Assembly: GCA_025175895.1 (NCBI GenBank)
Contig: CM045997.1
Location: forward strand, 106,936,479 to 107,000,478
Direction: 5' to 3'
Source of the DNA: Wurfbainia villosa
Lineage: Eukaryota > Streptophyta > Magnoliopsida > Zingiberales > Zingiberaceae
DNA length: 64,000 bases
The stretch's first letter is position 1; every line of letters starts with the position of its first letter. A program made the translations under genes and the position numbers. Of this stretch, positions 11,710 through 23,603 are shown piece by piece. The notes under the pieces were generated by a model. The model saw only the letters and a program-made list of their open reading frames with translations, did not search any database and was not told the origin of the DNA.

Positions 11710-12861
11710 TGTAAGGGATCCTTGGATGACTAGAGGGGGGTGAATAACCTCTTTTCATTTCTACAATCACGTTAGTGGAAGCAAAAATATCAACTAAAAA
11801 GAAATTAAGAGACAATGCTAACAATCATTTTAATGTGGTTCGGAGATGACGCTCCTACTCCACGGCAATCTGTAAGGTGGATCAACCATAGCAATTCTTC
11901 ACTATGATCTCCTTTTGATGATCACACCAAGGTGGAGAAGCCTTCTTTATAATGCACTCTTCTTCTTACAAATGATAGAAAATAAGAATAGAGAATAAGA
12001 GATTTGGAGCACTAAAAGACTTAGAGAAAGCTTGGTGAGCTTGAGAGCAGAGTTTAGAATGAGGGCACTGACCCTCTCAAGCTCCCTAAGGTCTCCTCTT
12101 ATAGAGAAGAGGTTGATTTTTCCGTTGAGTCTGCAGCAGTCGACTGTTGTTGTCGCTGACTTCATCCAACGGCTTCTGGCGAGCCTGATCTGCGGTCGTC
12201 ACTGCTCAATGAGACTCTGATTAGTCGACTGCTCCAAGCAATCAATCGATTCAAAATGTTTCTGTGTTTGTGTCCACTTATAACAGTCGACTGTCAGGGT
12301 ATAGCAGTCGACTGATAGTGGGTCAATCGACTGTCAAACCCTAGCAGTCGACTGATGGACACCAGAACTCAGTCAACTTCAGTTGATTGGTTGATCAGTC
12401 GACTGGGACAAGACCCCAATTGATTGATACACTTCAAGTATGATCAAGTCATACTTGAAATCAACTCCTTAGACCTAGACTCAACCTTCTAGCTCTTCCT
12501 TCAACCTTGTGCCTCCAATCCTTGCGCTTGCCTTCAAGAGATTCCTTCGGTTTCGTCATGTCTCGAGATTCTCCTTTGCCAAAGTCTGCTTAGACTTTAC
12601 GCCGCCAAGACTACATGTTTGGACTTATGCTGCCAAGACCTTGCCTTTGGACTTCCTTTACCAAGGTCCGCTTGGACTTTATGTCACCAAGACTACATAC
12701 TTAGACTTATACTGTCAAGACCTTTCCTTGGACTTCTCTTGCCAAAATCACACTTGGACTTTTCTTTACCAAGTCTTAACACTTGGATTTTCCTGTCACT
12801 TAACACATTCACGGTTAGACTACAAATATTGCCTAACTACTTGGGCATTGTTGCACCAACA
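11710..12861 (-). repeat. 3' LTR of element C
   Basis: On the + strand it starts TGTAAGGGATCC and ends TGCACCAACA, so on its own strand it runs TGTTGGTG to CTTACA. It matches the LTR at 25304-26552. Inside are a TATA-like element (- strand CTCTATAAGAGG near 12095-12107), several CAGTCGACTG palindromes at 12135-12395, and an array of AAGTCCAAG-type units at about 12575-12800. Open frames at 11947-12900 are by-products of these repeats. Confidence 0.87.
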
Positions 12862-13225
12862 ATTTCCCCCTTTTTTATGTTTGATAATCATTTAAGTTAG
12901 GTCTTAAAATATGTACAAAATAAAAACATCATATGTACCAATATAAATTCTAACTTAAAGTCTCCTTCTCCCCCTTTGACACACATTAAAAAGAGAAGGA
13001 CAAAAAGTGTAAGATGAATAAGATTGATTATGTTTGGAATTAAGGTATGAAATATTCTTAAAGCTCCCCCTTAATCCAAGACATACTTCATGGTGTGTAA
13101 AGAACATGTGGAGCAAAGCATGAAAACATAGATAAGAAATATATCCTAACTTTGCACCAACAATTAACATTATGCATATAGATTTTGGGATGAAAAGGAT
13201 GTCATAATAAAACTCCCCCTAAATC
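12862..13225 (-). other. Multiple polypurine tracts of element C
   Basis: The primary tract, - strand AAAAAAGGGGGAAAT, abuts the LTR at 12862-12878. More purine tracts follow at about 12961-12982 (GTCAAAGGGGGAGAAGG), 13066-13078 and 13214-13225. Several polypurine tracts before the 3' LTR are a described Sirevirus trait. Confidence 0.65.
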
Positions 13226-13921
13226 AATGTATCAATCAGTCTTATTCCCTCTTATGTGTTGTGCTTATCATACCATAGGGTTAGGACACTTAGCATTGAA
13301 TTCTAGGAAAGTAAACAAGGCTAATTTGCAAAAAAAATCAGTGTGGCAGTCGACTAAATATTGAAGCAGTTGACTGCCAACCCTGAAACGCCAAGTTTAG
13401 GTTTTCAACCTAACTTCAGAAATGTATTAAAAATTCAAGAAGTGTCGAAAAATCATGAAATTTTGTAGACACATTTTAGAAGTCATTTTATATCAAGGAA
13501 AAATAATTTGAAAAATATATCTTTTCTAGATTTCTAAAATGATACAAATTTGAAAGCTAGCAAAAGCTTTAAGATTTTTAAGACTTTGTACCTCTTTTGC
13601 TTATCAAGTGAAAACTGTTTTTCAAAATATGATAAACATAGTTTAAAATATATTTTGTTTGACATTTCCAATCATGTTCTTAGAGCTATATGCACATCAA
13701 TTGTACACAAGCCTTCTCAATGTTTGGTCCAATTAAGGATCAATGTCTCTAGATGACACTTTGGTTCATGATAATACATCATAACAAGCATGATGAACCA
13801 AGTGCATCTTCCTAACATCTCACATTATGTCTAAGTGGCTTAATACAAAAATCATGGATTCTTAGGTGTTTTGTGAGATGCTTAGAGGTATGTCTTAGAT
13901 TTTCTATAGGATCGTGCAAAC
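13226..13921 (-). other. Non-coding 3' region of element C
   Basis: This lies between the end of RNase H and the polypurine tracts. A few CAGTCGACT-like sites occur near 13345-13375. No gene is seen. Confidence 0.55.
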
Positions 13922-13996
13922 CTACTCTACAAAGGGCATTCCAAGTTCTCTCCTAAGTGATGAAAAATCCACTTCGGGGAGAGTTTTGGTGAAAAT
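13922..13996 (-). pseudogene. C-terminal end of RNase H of element C, separated by element D
   Basis: The - strand reads from the D insertion site to a TAG at 13922-13924 as the short C-terminal tail typical of copia RNase H (TK-L-PE, then LR-ELGM). It is in the frame left open at the other side of D, at 20574, once one copy of the AAAAT duplication is removed. It is stranded 6.6 kb from the rest of its gene. Confidence 0.85.
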
Positions 13997-14098
13997 TATT
14001 GGTGCAATCGGCCCATGTCACGATTGACCAGGACTCGAGCTTGGCTTGAGAGATGTTTTGATGTTCGACAAAAACATATGACAATGTAATTGTCATGG

Positions 14099-14429
14099 GA
14101 AAGTCCAAGTCTTAGGTACTCGGCATGGAAAGTCCAAGTGTGACACTTGACATTTGGGAAAGTCCAAGCATGTGTCTTGGCAATGTAAAGTCCAAGCATG
14201 GGTCTTGGCAAAGTAAAGTCCAAGCATGGGTCTTGGCATGGAAAGTCCAACATGGGTTGGCAAGGGAAAGTCCAAGCTTGAGTCTTGGCATTTGAGAAGT
14301 CCAAGGGGTTTGATATTGGTGGCGTAAAGTCCAAGGGTGAAGTCTTGGCAGCATAAGTCCAATGATTGGCGGCGTAAAGTCCAAGCGGAGTCTTGGCGGC
14401 GTAAGTCCAATATGCCTTGGCGGTGTAGA
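14099..14429 (+). repeat. Tandem AAGTCCAAG...CTTGGCA hairpin array in D 5' LTR
   Basis: About twelve units of 21-30 bp each begin (A)AAGTCCAAG and most end CTTGGCA or CTTGGCG, so each can form a short hairpin with arms CCAAG/CTTGG. Spacers vary. The repeated long open frames on the - strand here (for example 13996-14493) are artefacts of the array. Confidence 0.85.
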
Positions 14430-14619
14430 CACCGTTAGCATGACATAGCCGATGGAAGCCCCTGAAGACTAGCATGATGGATAAACAAGTCATGGATGAC
14501 TTGGAGGGATCCGAGAGGCGTGAGGCTGATGGAGGTGGCTAGAAGGCTTAGGTCTAGGCTAAGGGTAGTCTAGCAAGTATGGGGGAACCATACTTGGGCT
14601 AAAACCTCATGTTTGAGGT

Positions 14620-14999
14620 GTGCCAGTCGACTTGTGTCATGTGGCAGTCGACTGGCCTGAGTCAACTAGGATTTGACTGCGGGATTTGGCCTAACAGTCG
14701 ACTGTCAGAGGAGGGCAGTCGACTGATTGGTCGAACAGTCGACTGATCTTGTGATCAGTCGACTAGTGCTCGAGAAATTGAGCACAGAATGGAGTCTCAC
14801 TCGACCGCTGTGGTCAGTAGTCGAGTGATGGCTTGATCAGTCGACTGATGGTCATGATCAGTCGACTGATGATGGATTCGTTGGACTTTTCCAGCGTGGA
14901 TCTAGCCATTGTCTCACGACAACAGTGGCATCAGTCAATTGATGGTCCCGAGCAGTCGACTGATCGACTTTTTCCAACACAGGTTGAAGCAATAAAAGG
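14620..14999 (+). promoter_or_regulatory. CAGTCGACTG palindrome cluster and TATA box of D 5' LTR
   Basis: About nine exact or near-exact copies of the 10-bp palindrome CAGTCGACTG lie between 14620 and 14970, ending about 20 bp before CAATAAAAGG at 14990. The position fits U3 enhancer elements upstream of the transcription start. Binding of any protein is inference. Confidence 0.6.
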
Positions 15000-15496
15000 A
15001 GCTCGTGATGGAGGAAAAAGCCATAGTTTCTTGAGAGCATTTGGGGTGATTTGCTACTGCAAATCATGGTCTCCAAGTTAATATCAAGCAACTAAGTGAT
15101 CAAGCATTCAAAGAGCAATTGTAAAGTAGTTTTCTTTACTTGCATTGTATTTTATTATTGTAATTGCTTGTATCCATTTAGATTATTGTTGTAATCTATT
15201 GTACGAGATTTCTTCACCTCCGACTTGTGTCGAGAAGGAGTTATTTGTGATTAGTGATTGCATTGGCGTCGCTAGAGCTCATTAGAGCTCGATCCGTGGA
15301 GTAGGAACCGTTCGGTTCCGAACCACGTTAAATATTTGTGTATTGGTGTGTTTGATTGTGTCTATTTCGTTATTGCTTTATTATCTTTGTTTTCGCTGCG
15401 CTAACGAAAATTGTAGACTCGATCACGAACAAATTCCATCGACGAATGACAACAAGTTATTCACCCCCTCCTAGCTTCCAATCGATCCCCTATAAG

Positions 15497-15508
15497 TGGT
15501 ATCAGAGC
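15497..15508 (+). other. Primer-binding site of element D
   Basis: TGGTATCAGAGC is an exact match to the common plant copia primer-binding site (initiator tRNA-Met), two bases after the 5' LTR. Confidence 0.9.
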
Positions 15509-15558
15509 GAGACCGCTCTTGAAGTTTAACAACTAAGGGAGCACGCAAGAGGGTGAAG

Positions 15559-16749
15559 ATGGAAGTCTAAGGACAACTAGGATGGGACATCAACACACCG
15601 GTGCCCTACACCCTATACGGACGAGAAGGCTTCAATTCTTGGAAGAGAAGAATTGAAGATTTTATTATGATGAGAGATTTTGAGGAATGGTCTATTTTGA
15701 TGGATGGATTCGAATATCCAAAAGGACCAAAGGGTGGTTTCCTCAAGAAGAAGAAATGGAGTGAAGATCAAATCCAAGCCTTCGAGAAAAACATGAAGGT
15801 AGTAAAGTTTATTTTTGATTTGATCCCTAACGATATTGTGTGTATGTTAGGGGATTATATGGATGCTAAGGGGTTATGGAGCCAAGTGGCAAAGCTCCAT
15901 GAAAATTCATCATCAATCCAAGAAGAAGAAGAAGAATAAGAAGAGTGCTCACCCTCTCAAGCTCAAGCAAGTACATCGTCATCTAAAGAGCTTGAGGATT
16001 CGGAAGTTGATAGGGAATCAATTTCCGGATCAGTGGAAGAAGTGGAAGAAGCCTCCACTTCAAGGATTGAGGGGGAGGAGAGACCATCCACACCGAAGCA
16101 ACAAGAGGAGCCATCCACATCCGGTCGAGAGGAAGAGAAAGCTCAAAATTCCACTCTGACCACCACAACCACCCTAGGTAACTCAAACATATGTGTTAAT
16201 AATAAAATGTATATAATATATTTTGAGTGTAGGGAAATCGGGCACTACAAAAGCAAGTGCCCAAAGAAAGTCAAGAAGACTCCTCCGGCACCAAAAGTCA
16301 ACACAAATTCAAAAGATGTCGGTGCCCCCACTAAAAGAAGCAAAAAACACATCATTTGCTTCAAGTATCAACAACCGGGACATTTTAGGAATCAATGTCC
16401 TAGGGGGAGCAAGAGAGTCAAAGAAGGGGCAACTCATGTAGGGGGAGCTAAGACTAACCCTAAGGTATGTTTTAATAATGCACCTTCTAAATTTAAAAGT
16501 CAAATGCATGCTAGAAATTTTAACTCTCTTGCAATCCATCATGAAAATCATACTAGAGATAAATATTTGTGTTTAGGTGCTAAAAATGTCCATGTAGGAA
16601 ATAAGGAGAAATTTGGGACTAATGTCCCTAAAAAAACCTTACCTATGGAGTCTATTAAGAAAATACAAGAGCACCTAGGTTTTAATCCTAAATGGACTAG
16701 GCATATGCCTAGAAAGGACAATGCTCAAAAGATCAAACCGAAATTCTAA
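15559..16749 (+). pseudogene. Gag of element D, with stops and damaged zinc knuckles
   Basis: A single frame runs from ATG 15559 to TAA 16747-16749 and is broken by TAA near 15568 and TAA at 15937-15939. The N-terminal half has the Sirevirus Gag start (YGREGFNSWKRRIEDFI). An acidic, serine-rich stretch follows the second stop. Two CCHC knuckles lie near 16210-16260 and 16355-16400; the first reads YFECREIGHYKSKC, with the first cysteine changed to tyrosine, and the second reads CFKYQQPGHFRNQC, with the second cysteine changed to tyrosine. Both changes are TGT to TAT. The product would coat element RNA in particles; this copy is unlikely to do so. The gag identity is well supported by both knuckles and context. 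Confidence 0.8.
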
Positions 16750-17254
16750 AATTGGGCAATTAGAATTAGAAAATCAAGCTTTGAGGTCAAGGCTTGAGAA
16801 ATTAGAAAAGACCCTCAAGAAGATGCAAAGTCAAAATCAAGGGTCTAGGACTCAAAGTCAACATCTAGGACCTAGGGAACAAAAGTCAACCAAGGGCAAG
16901 AAGAGTTTGGGTCACAAACCTAAGCCTAAGGTGGCTTATCATAGTGTTCCATTTGATTATGGAACACAAACTAGGTCTAGGAAGACCAAGGTCAATAGGG
17001 AAGTCATCCCTAAGGTTGACCAAGGTATGTTCCTAGTGGCTAGGGTTTCTAGGAAACCTAGGGTGACCACTAAGAAGGTTGCAAGGGGAGTTATCCCTAG
17101 AGTCAACCTAGGCAAAACCACAATGACCAAGGCTAACAAGCCTAGAAGGGTCATTAGAAGGGTATCTAAGGAGGTCATCCCTAAGGAATACCTAGTAAAC
17201 CCTAGGAGCTCAAATAGATTTTGGGTTCCTAAGAGCGTGATTGATTCATGCTAG
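16721..17254 (+). pseudogene. Gag-pol linker reading frame of element D
   Basis: A frame shifted by +1 from gag gives a leucine/lysine heptad-like coiled coil (LELENQALRSRLEKLEKTLKKM), then a basic region rich in K, R, V and P with repeated (E/G)VIP-KV blocks, and ends FWVPKSVIDSC and a stop at 17252-17254. In autonomous Sireviruses such a linker leads into protease after a WVPK-type motif; here nothing follows. The start listed is the ATG in this frame; in the living ancestor it was most likely one protein with gag. Confidence 0.65.
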
Positions 17255-19122
17255 ATGGGTTTAGGGTGTGCCAACCTTGAGTGGGTGGGTAGTTAACTCA
17301 ACCACGATAAAGGTGGCACTTTAGGTAATTTTCAAGGGTATGAGTACCTTGAAAATAGATTTGATCTTCTGATCCTAAAAGATTTTAGGATGTGCCAATA
17401 CATTCTTGGAATTATAAAAAATTAATTAAATTGACACAATTTAGGTTTAGAGATCTTAGTGTGTCATTTTGAGTTTTTGACACACTTTAGGAATTTTAGC
17501 CAATATGGAAAAATAAACTTAATTATATCAAATGACAACGAATATTAAAATTTAGCTATTATTATACCTATACTTTTTATGTGTCATGCTTTGTTTATCA
17601 TATAACATGTCATGACATCATGTTTATTTTTATCATTTATATGTCATGATCATGTTTAGGATTAAGGATTAAATGTCATGTGTTTTTAGATTTCGTATTA
17701 TGCCATGACATCGTGATTATGAGCATATGCTTATTTACATCATCATTAATGTCATAATCATTCATGCATTTGATTAAAATTGAGTTAAGGATAATTGACA
17801 TGACTTGAAGTCTCATGTATAAGGGAATCAAGTAGGGTTGTCTTAGAAAATACATAAAACCCTAGATTAAATGAACCAAAACCCACATCTCACATTAAAT
17901 TGACATGTATGTATATGTTATACACCCTAGATACATGTGAGATGCTAGGATATGAGTTGAGTTAAGGTGCATAGTTTTTGCATCTAGTTGAACCAAAACT
18001 CATCTTAATTCAAATGTGGATCATTGGGAAAGCTTGTGTACAAGTCATGTACATTGAGCCCAAGGAATATGATCCAAAATAAGGTTTTGAAAATATTTTA
18101 AAATTATTTTAAAATCATTTTAGAAAACCTTGGTGAAGTCTATCTTTTGATAGCAATCACCATTGATGAGATTGATACAAAGTGAGCCAAAACTTAGAAG
18201 TTTTTTTCACTTTTGAATTTTGTATCAATTTCAGTATTTTATGGGTAAAATAATTTTCAAATATTTTTCACCCAGTGTATTGATCATAGGTATTATACGT
18301 ATCAAATTTCATGAGTTTTCGATATACGTAGAATTACTTATGATTTTCTGAAATTCGACTCTGATAATTGAAATTCGGAAATTTGATTATTATCGACGCC
18401 TCTAGGGTGGCGATCGATGATGATGTCTTGATCGTAATCGCGAGTCGACTTCCAATACTGATTTCGGGAAAAAAAAGTTTGTTTAGCCCGTGTTCAGCCA
18501 CGGTTAAGGTCTCTAACCACTCCTAACCCTAGGATATGTTTTGAGAAGCATTATAAAAGGTGAAAATCCATTGGATTTGGAGAGATGTTAGGTCAAAGTA
18601 TCAAACTTAAGGGTGAAAGAGTTCATGTTTGAACTTTGAACCTTATTTTTGATGGTTTTGAGTTCCTATTGGCTTAGGGACTTCCCAAGGACATTGTTGG
18701 TGCAATGGTCAAGGGGGAGCAAGCCTTTAGGGGGAGGTATCCATCATGAAATGATGAATGATATTTTTTCTCATGAGAAGGACATCAATTGGGAAAATTG
18801 ATGGGATTTTGAGAGACCCAATTTGGAAATTGTGAGAGAGTATAGGATTGCCTCTCTTGAGTGATATGAGACTTATCACTAGGAAGATGGTAGGCATCCT
18901 AGGTATCTTTGAACCAAGGGGGAGATTGTAAGATCTCATTGGGACATGAGACATTGACCTCCTTGGAGAGTGAACCTTTTTGATGTTAGTCAAAAAGGGG
19001 GAGAATGTTTTGGAGAATGTTTGGGATTACCAATTTGGGATAATTGGTAAGGAGTTTTTGAGTTAGATGGTCTAACTCAAATGGTTTGTTTGGTTTTTGT
19101 CAAACATCAAAAAGGGAGAGAT
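17255..19122 (+). other. Non-coding 3' region and polypurine tracts of element D
   Basis: No protease, integrase, RT or RNase H motif was found here on either strand. Purine tracts of GGGGGAG type occur at about 18710-18736, 18912-18926 and 18996-19006, and the primary one, AAAAAGGGAGAGAT, abuts the LTR at 19109-19122. The open frame at 18727-18993 (- strand) has no recognised features. Confidence 0.7.
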
Positions 19123-20568
19123 TGTTGGTGCAATCGGCCCAGGTCACGATTGACCAGGACTCGAGCTTGGCTCGAGAGATGTTTTGATGTTCGACAAAAA
19201 CATATGACAATGTAATTGTCATGGGAAAGTCCAAGTCTTAGGTATTTGGCATGGAAAGTCCAAGTGGGACAATTGGCATTTGGGAAAGTCCAAGCATGGG
19301 TCTTGGCAATGTAAAGTCCAAGCATTGGTCTTGACATGGAAAGTCCAATACGGGTTGGAAAGGGAAAGTCCAAGCTTAAGTCTTGGCATTTGAGAAGTTC
19401 AAGAGGTTTGATATTGGCGGCGTAAAGTCCAAGGGTGAAGTCTTGACAGCATAAGTCCAATGATTGGCGGCGTAAAGTCCAAGCGGAGTCTTGGCGGCGT
19501 AAGTCCAATATGCCTTAGCGGTGTAGACATCGTTAGCATGACATAGCCGATGGAAGCACCTGAAGGCTAGCGCGATGGATGAACAAGTCATGGATGACTT
19601 GGAGGGATCCGAGAGGCGTGAGGCTGATGGAGGTGGCTAGAAGGCTTAGGTCTAGGCTAAGGGTGGTCTAGCAAGTATGGGAGAACCATACTTGGGCTAA
19701 AACCTCATGTTTGAGGTGTGTCAGTCGACTGGTGTCATGTGACAGTCGACTGACCTGAGTCAACTAGGGTTTGACTGCGGGATTTGGCCTAGAAGTCGAC
19801 TGTCAGAGGAGGGCAGTCGACTAATTGGTCGAGCAGTCGACTGATCTTGTGATCAGTCGACTAGTTCTCGAGAAATCGAGCACAGAATGGAGTCTCACTC
19901 GACCGCTACAGTCAGCAGTCGAGTGATGGCTTGATCAGTCGACTGATGATGGATCCGTTGGACTTTTCCAGTGTGGATCTAGCCGTTGTCTCACGACAAC
20001 AGTGATATCAGTCGACTGATGGTCCCGAGCAGTCGACTGATCAACTTTTTCCAGCACAAGTTGAAGCTATAAAAGGAGCTCATGATGGAGGAAAAAGCCA
20101 TGGTTTCTTGAGAGCATTTGGGGTGATTTGCTGCTGCAAATCAGGGTCTCCAAGTTGATATCAAGCAACTAAGTGATCAAGCATTCAAAGAGCAATTGTA
20201 AAGTAGTTTTCTTTACTTGCATTGTATTTTATTATTGTAATTGCTTGTATCCATTTAGATTATTATTGTAATCTATTGTACGTGGTTTCTCTACCTCCGA
20301 CTTGTGTCGAGAAGGAGTTATTTGTGATTAGCGATTGCATTGGCGTCGCTAGAGCTCGTTAGAGCTCGATCCATGGAGTATGAACCATTCGATTTCGAAC
20401 CACATTAAATATTTGTGTATTGGTGTGTTTTGTGTCTATTTTGTTATTGCTTTATTATCTTTGTTTCCGCTGTGCTAACGAAAATTGTAGACTCGATCAC
20501 GAACAAATTCCATCGACGAATGACAACAAGCTATTCACCTCCCTCTAGCTTCTAATCAATCCCCTACA
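19123..20568 (+). repeat. 3' LTR of element D
   Basis: It starts TGTTGGTGCAATCGG and ends CCCCTACA, and matches 13997-15494 closely throughout, with scattered substitutions and a few small indels. It repeats the AAGTCCAAG array (about 19224-19525), the palindrome cluster (about 19720-20040) and the TATA-like CTATAAAAGG (20067-20076). Confidence 0.92.
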
Positions 20569-22259
20569 AAAATGTCGGCAAGGTTGGACTTAGATTCTAT
20601 GTAGTTGAGTTCAATGTCCCCCTTTGCCACATGCTCTCTAATGAAGTGATGCTTCACTTCAATGTGCTTGGTCCTAGAGTGATGTACCGAATTTCTGATC
20701 AAATTAATGGTACTCACATTATCACAATAAATTTTAATGTTGGAGTATTGTAGCTCATAATCCTCTAGAGTGTGTCTCATCTAAAGCAATTGAGCTACAC
20801 AATCACCCATAACTACATATTTGACCTCGGTGGTGGATAAAGCAACACAAGGTTGCTTCCTACTACTCCAACTAACTAGGGAGGACCCAAGAAATTGGTA
20901 TCTACCACTAGTACTCTTTCGATCCAACTCGCAACCTGCATAGTCGGAATCGATATACCCAACTAAATCAAAAGACTTTATCCTAGGGTACCAAAGTCTT
21001 ACATTTAGTGTGCCTTTGATATACCTTAATATTCTCTTAACGACCACTAAGTGAGACTTTTTGGCACAAAATTGGTATCTTGCACACATGCCTACCGCAA
21101 ATAAAATATCGAGTTTACTAGCGGTTAGGTATAATAGGCTACCAATCATACTCTTATAAAGTTTTAGGTCAATTGATTTACCTTCATGATTATTGTCTAT
21201 TTTAGTGTTAGTTGTCATTGGAGTTGATAATACCTTAGCATTTTCCAAACCAAATTTTTTGATCATTTCTTTGGCATATTTGGTTTGATATATATAGATT
21301 CCCTCATTAGTTTGTTTGACTCGTAAACCTAAGAAGAAATTTAATTCTCCGACTAAACTCATTTCAAATTCATTTTTCATATTTTTTATGAAGTCTTGAA
21401 GGAGTTCATCATTTGTTGACCCAAAAATGATGTCATCAACATACACTTGAGCCACAAAGATATCCTTTGACTTTGACTTAATGAAAAGAGTTTGATCTAC
21501 TTGGCCCCTTCTAAAGTCCTTAAAAATTAGGAAAGATGATAATCTTTCATACCAAGCTCGGGGAGCTTGTTTTAACCCATATACAGCTTTTCTAAGCTTA
21601 TATACATGGTTTGGATAGTCTACACTCTCAAATTCGGGAGGTTGTTCTACATATACTTCTTCCTTAATAAATTCATTTAAGAATGTCGATTTTACATCCA
21701 TTTGATAAAGTTTAAATCCCATGTAAGTGAAATATCCTAATAGGATTCTAATTGACTCTAACCTAGCAACCGGGGCATAAGTTTCATCGTAGTCAAGTCA
21801 CTCAACTTAATTGAAATCCCTTGCAACTAACCTAACTTTGTTTCTAGTTATGTTTCCTTGATCATCTAACTTATTCCTAAAGACCCATCTTATGGTAATA
21901 ATAGTGCTATCATTGGGTCTAGGGACTAGCTCTCATACTTGACTTCTCTCAAATTGAGCTAGTTCTTCTTGTATTGCTAAAATCTAATCCGGATCAAGTA
22001 ATGCATCATTGATTGATTTGAGCTCAATTTGGAAGATGAGAGCTACTTGACTAGTAGGAGCTCTATGAAAGGACCTAGTTCTCACTCCTTGGGATAGTTC
22101 TCCTACAACTTGGTATAGGGGATGATTTTGATGAATCCTTAATGTTCTAGGAGGTGATTCAAATTGATTTTGATCATGGTTGTCTTCCTTCCTCCTTTCA
22201 TCATCGGAGTCTCCTCTTCCTCCCCCTTGATCTAATCATCTCTCTTGATCATTACCCCC
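20569..22259 (-). pseudogene. Reverse transcriptase and RNase H of element C, broken
   Basis: The main frame 20781-21722 (- strand) has MDVKSTFLN, YGLKQAPRAWYERL, the catalytic YVDDIIFGST at about 21414-21443, SLLYLTASKLDILFAV and SWSSRKQPCVALSTTE of RNase H. A TAG near 20779, where relatives have tryptophan, interrupts it before the RNase H end (IYCDNVSTINL, RTKHIEVKHHFIRE). The frame runs into the D insertion at 20573. Upstream (21723-22259) RT N-terminal residues can be read with several stops. Typical Sirevirus RT; inactive. Confidence 0.88.
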
Positions 22260-23203
22260 TAAGGTCAAGTTTCGAAGTTTTTAAGTAATATCTTGATTAT
22301 TGTATTGATATCTTTATCAATGAAGGATTTTCTAGGATAGGTACTAGAGGTTTCATCAAATTGAACATTAGAGGATTCCTCAACCTTTTGGGTTCTTTTG
22401 TTGTAGACTCTATATCCTCTACTAGTGGATGAGTATCCAACTAGGATTCCCTTATCCGCTTTGGACTCAAATTTTCCTAAGTTGTCTTTGGTGTCTAAAC
22501 TGTAGACTTTGCATCCAAAGACTTTGAAGTAATGAATTATAGGAAATGTGTCATTCTATAATTCAAATGGTATTTTGTCTAAAAACTTATGGATTATGAC
22601 TTGATTTTGGATATAGCAAGCAATATTAACCACTTCTGCCCATAAGTAGCAAGGTAGAGAATATGCATTAAGCATAGTCCTAACCACCTCTTATAGGGCA
22701 TGATTTCTCCTTTCTATCACCCTATTTTGTTGGGGTGTTCTAGGATAAGAGAACTCATCTTGTACCCTTGTTCTAAGCAAAATTTTGAGAAATTAGAATT
22801 CTCAAATTCTCCACTATGATCACTATGGATCTGATTGATTTTGAGATTTCTTTCATTCTCAACTCTTTTGCTAAAACCTATGATTATTTCTAAGGTATCA
22901 TCCTTATGTTTCATAAAGTAAACCCATGTATACTTAGAAAAATCACCAACTATGATTAAGCAATATTTACTACCATTCAAAGAAAGAGTATTATGACAAT
23001 CAAATAAATCCAAATGTAAAAGCTCTAAAGATAATGAAGTACTAGTTAGGGTTTTACCTTTGTATGATGATTTTGATTGTTTTCTTTCTTGGCATGCATC
23101 ACACATTTTGTCTTTAATGTATTTGATCTTTGGTAACCCCTTCACTAACTCCAATTTAGCTACTTGGCTATGTTCTTCATATTGATATGTCTTAACCTTC
23201 TAT
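22260..23203 (-). pseudogene. Integrase of element C, broken
   Basis: The frame 22717-23154 (- strand) has the CC pair of the HHCC zinc segment (CDACQERKQ), the first core aspartate (LLHLDLFD) and the second (QIHSDHSGEFEN). A frameshift or stop near 22720-22740 breaks the segment before the glutamate motif (ERRN type), which can be read in another frame. The C-terminal part (IHYFKVFGCKVY, VGYSSTSRGYRVYN-type residues) is readable at about 22350-22560 with stops. Confidence 0.82.
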
Positions 23204-23204
23204 G

Positions 23205-23603
23205 TTATAGCCACCCTTCCTCTTCTTTTGTCATAAGACACTTAGTGGAAATGTTAGAAGCATAGGATAAATCAACATAGTAAATATTAGATTTCCTATA
23301 TCCAACTAACATGCAATCATTCAATTTTTTGTGTCTAATAAAATACTTTGTGGAATTAAATTCAACATTAAAGTCGGCATCACAAAGTTGGCTAACACTA
23401 AGTAAATTGAATTTCATGTTTTTAACTAGAAAGACTTTATGAATAATAAGTTTTGGGGATACCTCAATTGTGTCTTTACTTAGAATTTTGATTTTACCAC
23501 TATTTCCAAAGGACACGATTCCCTTGCTAATGTAGTTGATTGTGGAAAATTTGCTTACATCTCCGGTCATATATCTTGAGCAACCGCTATCCACAATCCA
23601 CAT
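23205..23603 (-). pseudogene. Protease region of element C
   Basis: An open frame on the - strand begins MWIVDSGCSRYMTGD. The catalytic triplet DSG at about 23583-23591 is intact. FNLLSVSQLCD and YYVDL blocks further on are typical of the copia region between protease and integrase. The frame is the same as that of the linker at 23619-24212 but separated by a stop, and it ends in a stop at 23205. Confidence 0.85.

Larger units (their letters stand above)
13997..15494 (+). repeat. 5' LTR of element D
   Basis: It begins TATTGGTGCAATCGG; the partner LTR has TGTTGGTG, so the first G has mutated to A. It ends CCCCTATA just before the primer-binding site, where the partner has CCCCTACA. Inside, in order, are an AAGTCCAAG array (14099-14429), CAGTCGACTG palindromes (14620-14970) and a TATA-like CAATAAAAGG (14990-14999; the partner LTR has CTATAAAAGG). 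Confidence 0.9.
13997..20568 (+). mobile_element. Gag-only Sirevirus-like element (element D), nested in element C
   Basis: LTRs at 13997-15494 and 19123-20568 flank a 3.6 kb interior with a primer-binding site, gag, a gag-linker reading frame and polypurine tracts but no protease, integrase, RT or RNase H that I can find in any frame. It is bracketed by AAAAT at 13992-13996 and 20569-20573. The layout matches the published concept of terminal-repeat retrotransposons with a gag domain (TR-GAG). It would need enzymes from a related autonomous element; C is of the same broad group but lies on the opposite strand and is itself defective. Confidence 0.85.

Noticed and set aside
13996..14493. Long overlapping open frames on the - strand (165, 105 and 109 residues) with repeated LDF/LGLY/AKT motifs; likewise at 19107-19591, 12509-12900, 26138-26566 and 62348-62596
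   Set aside because: They read through the AAGTCCAAG tandem array of Sirevirus-type LTRs. Periodicity of the array gives open frames in several phases; there is no independent sign of coding.
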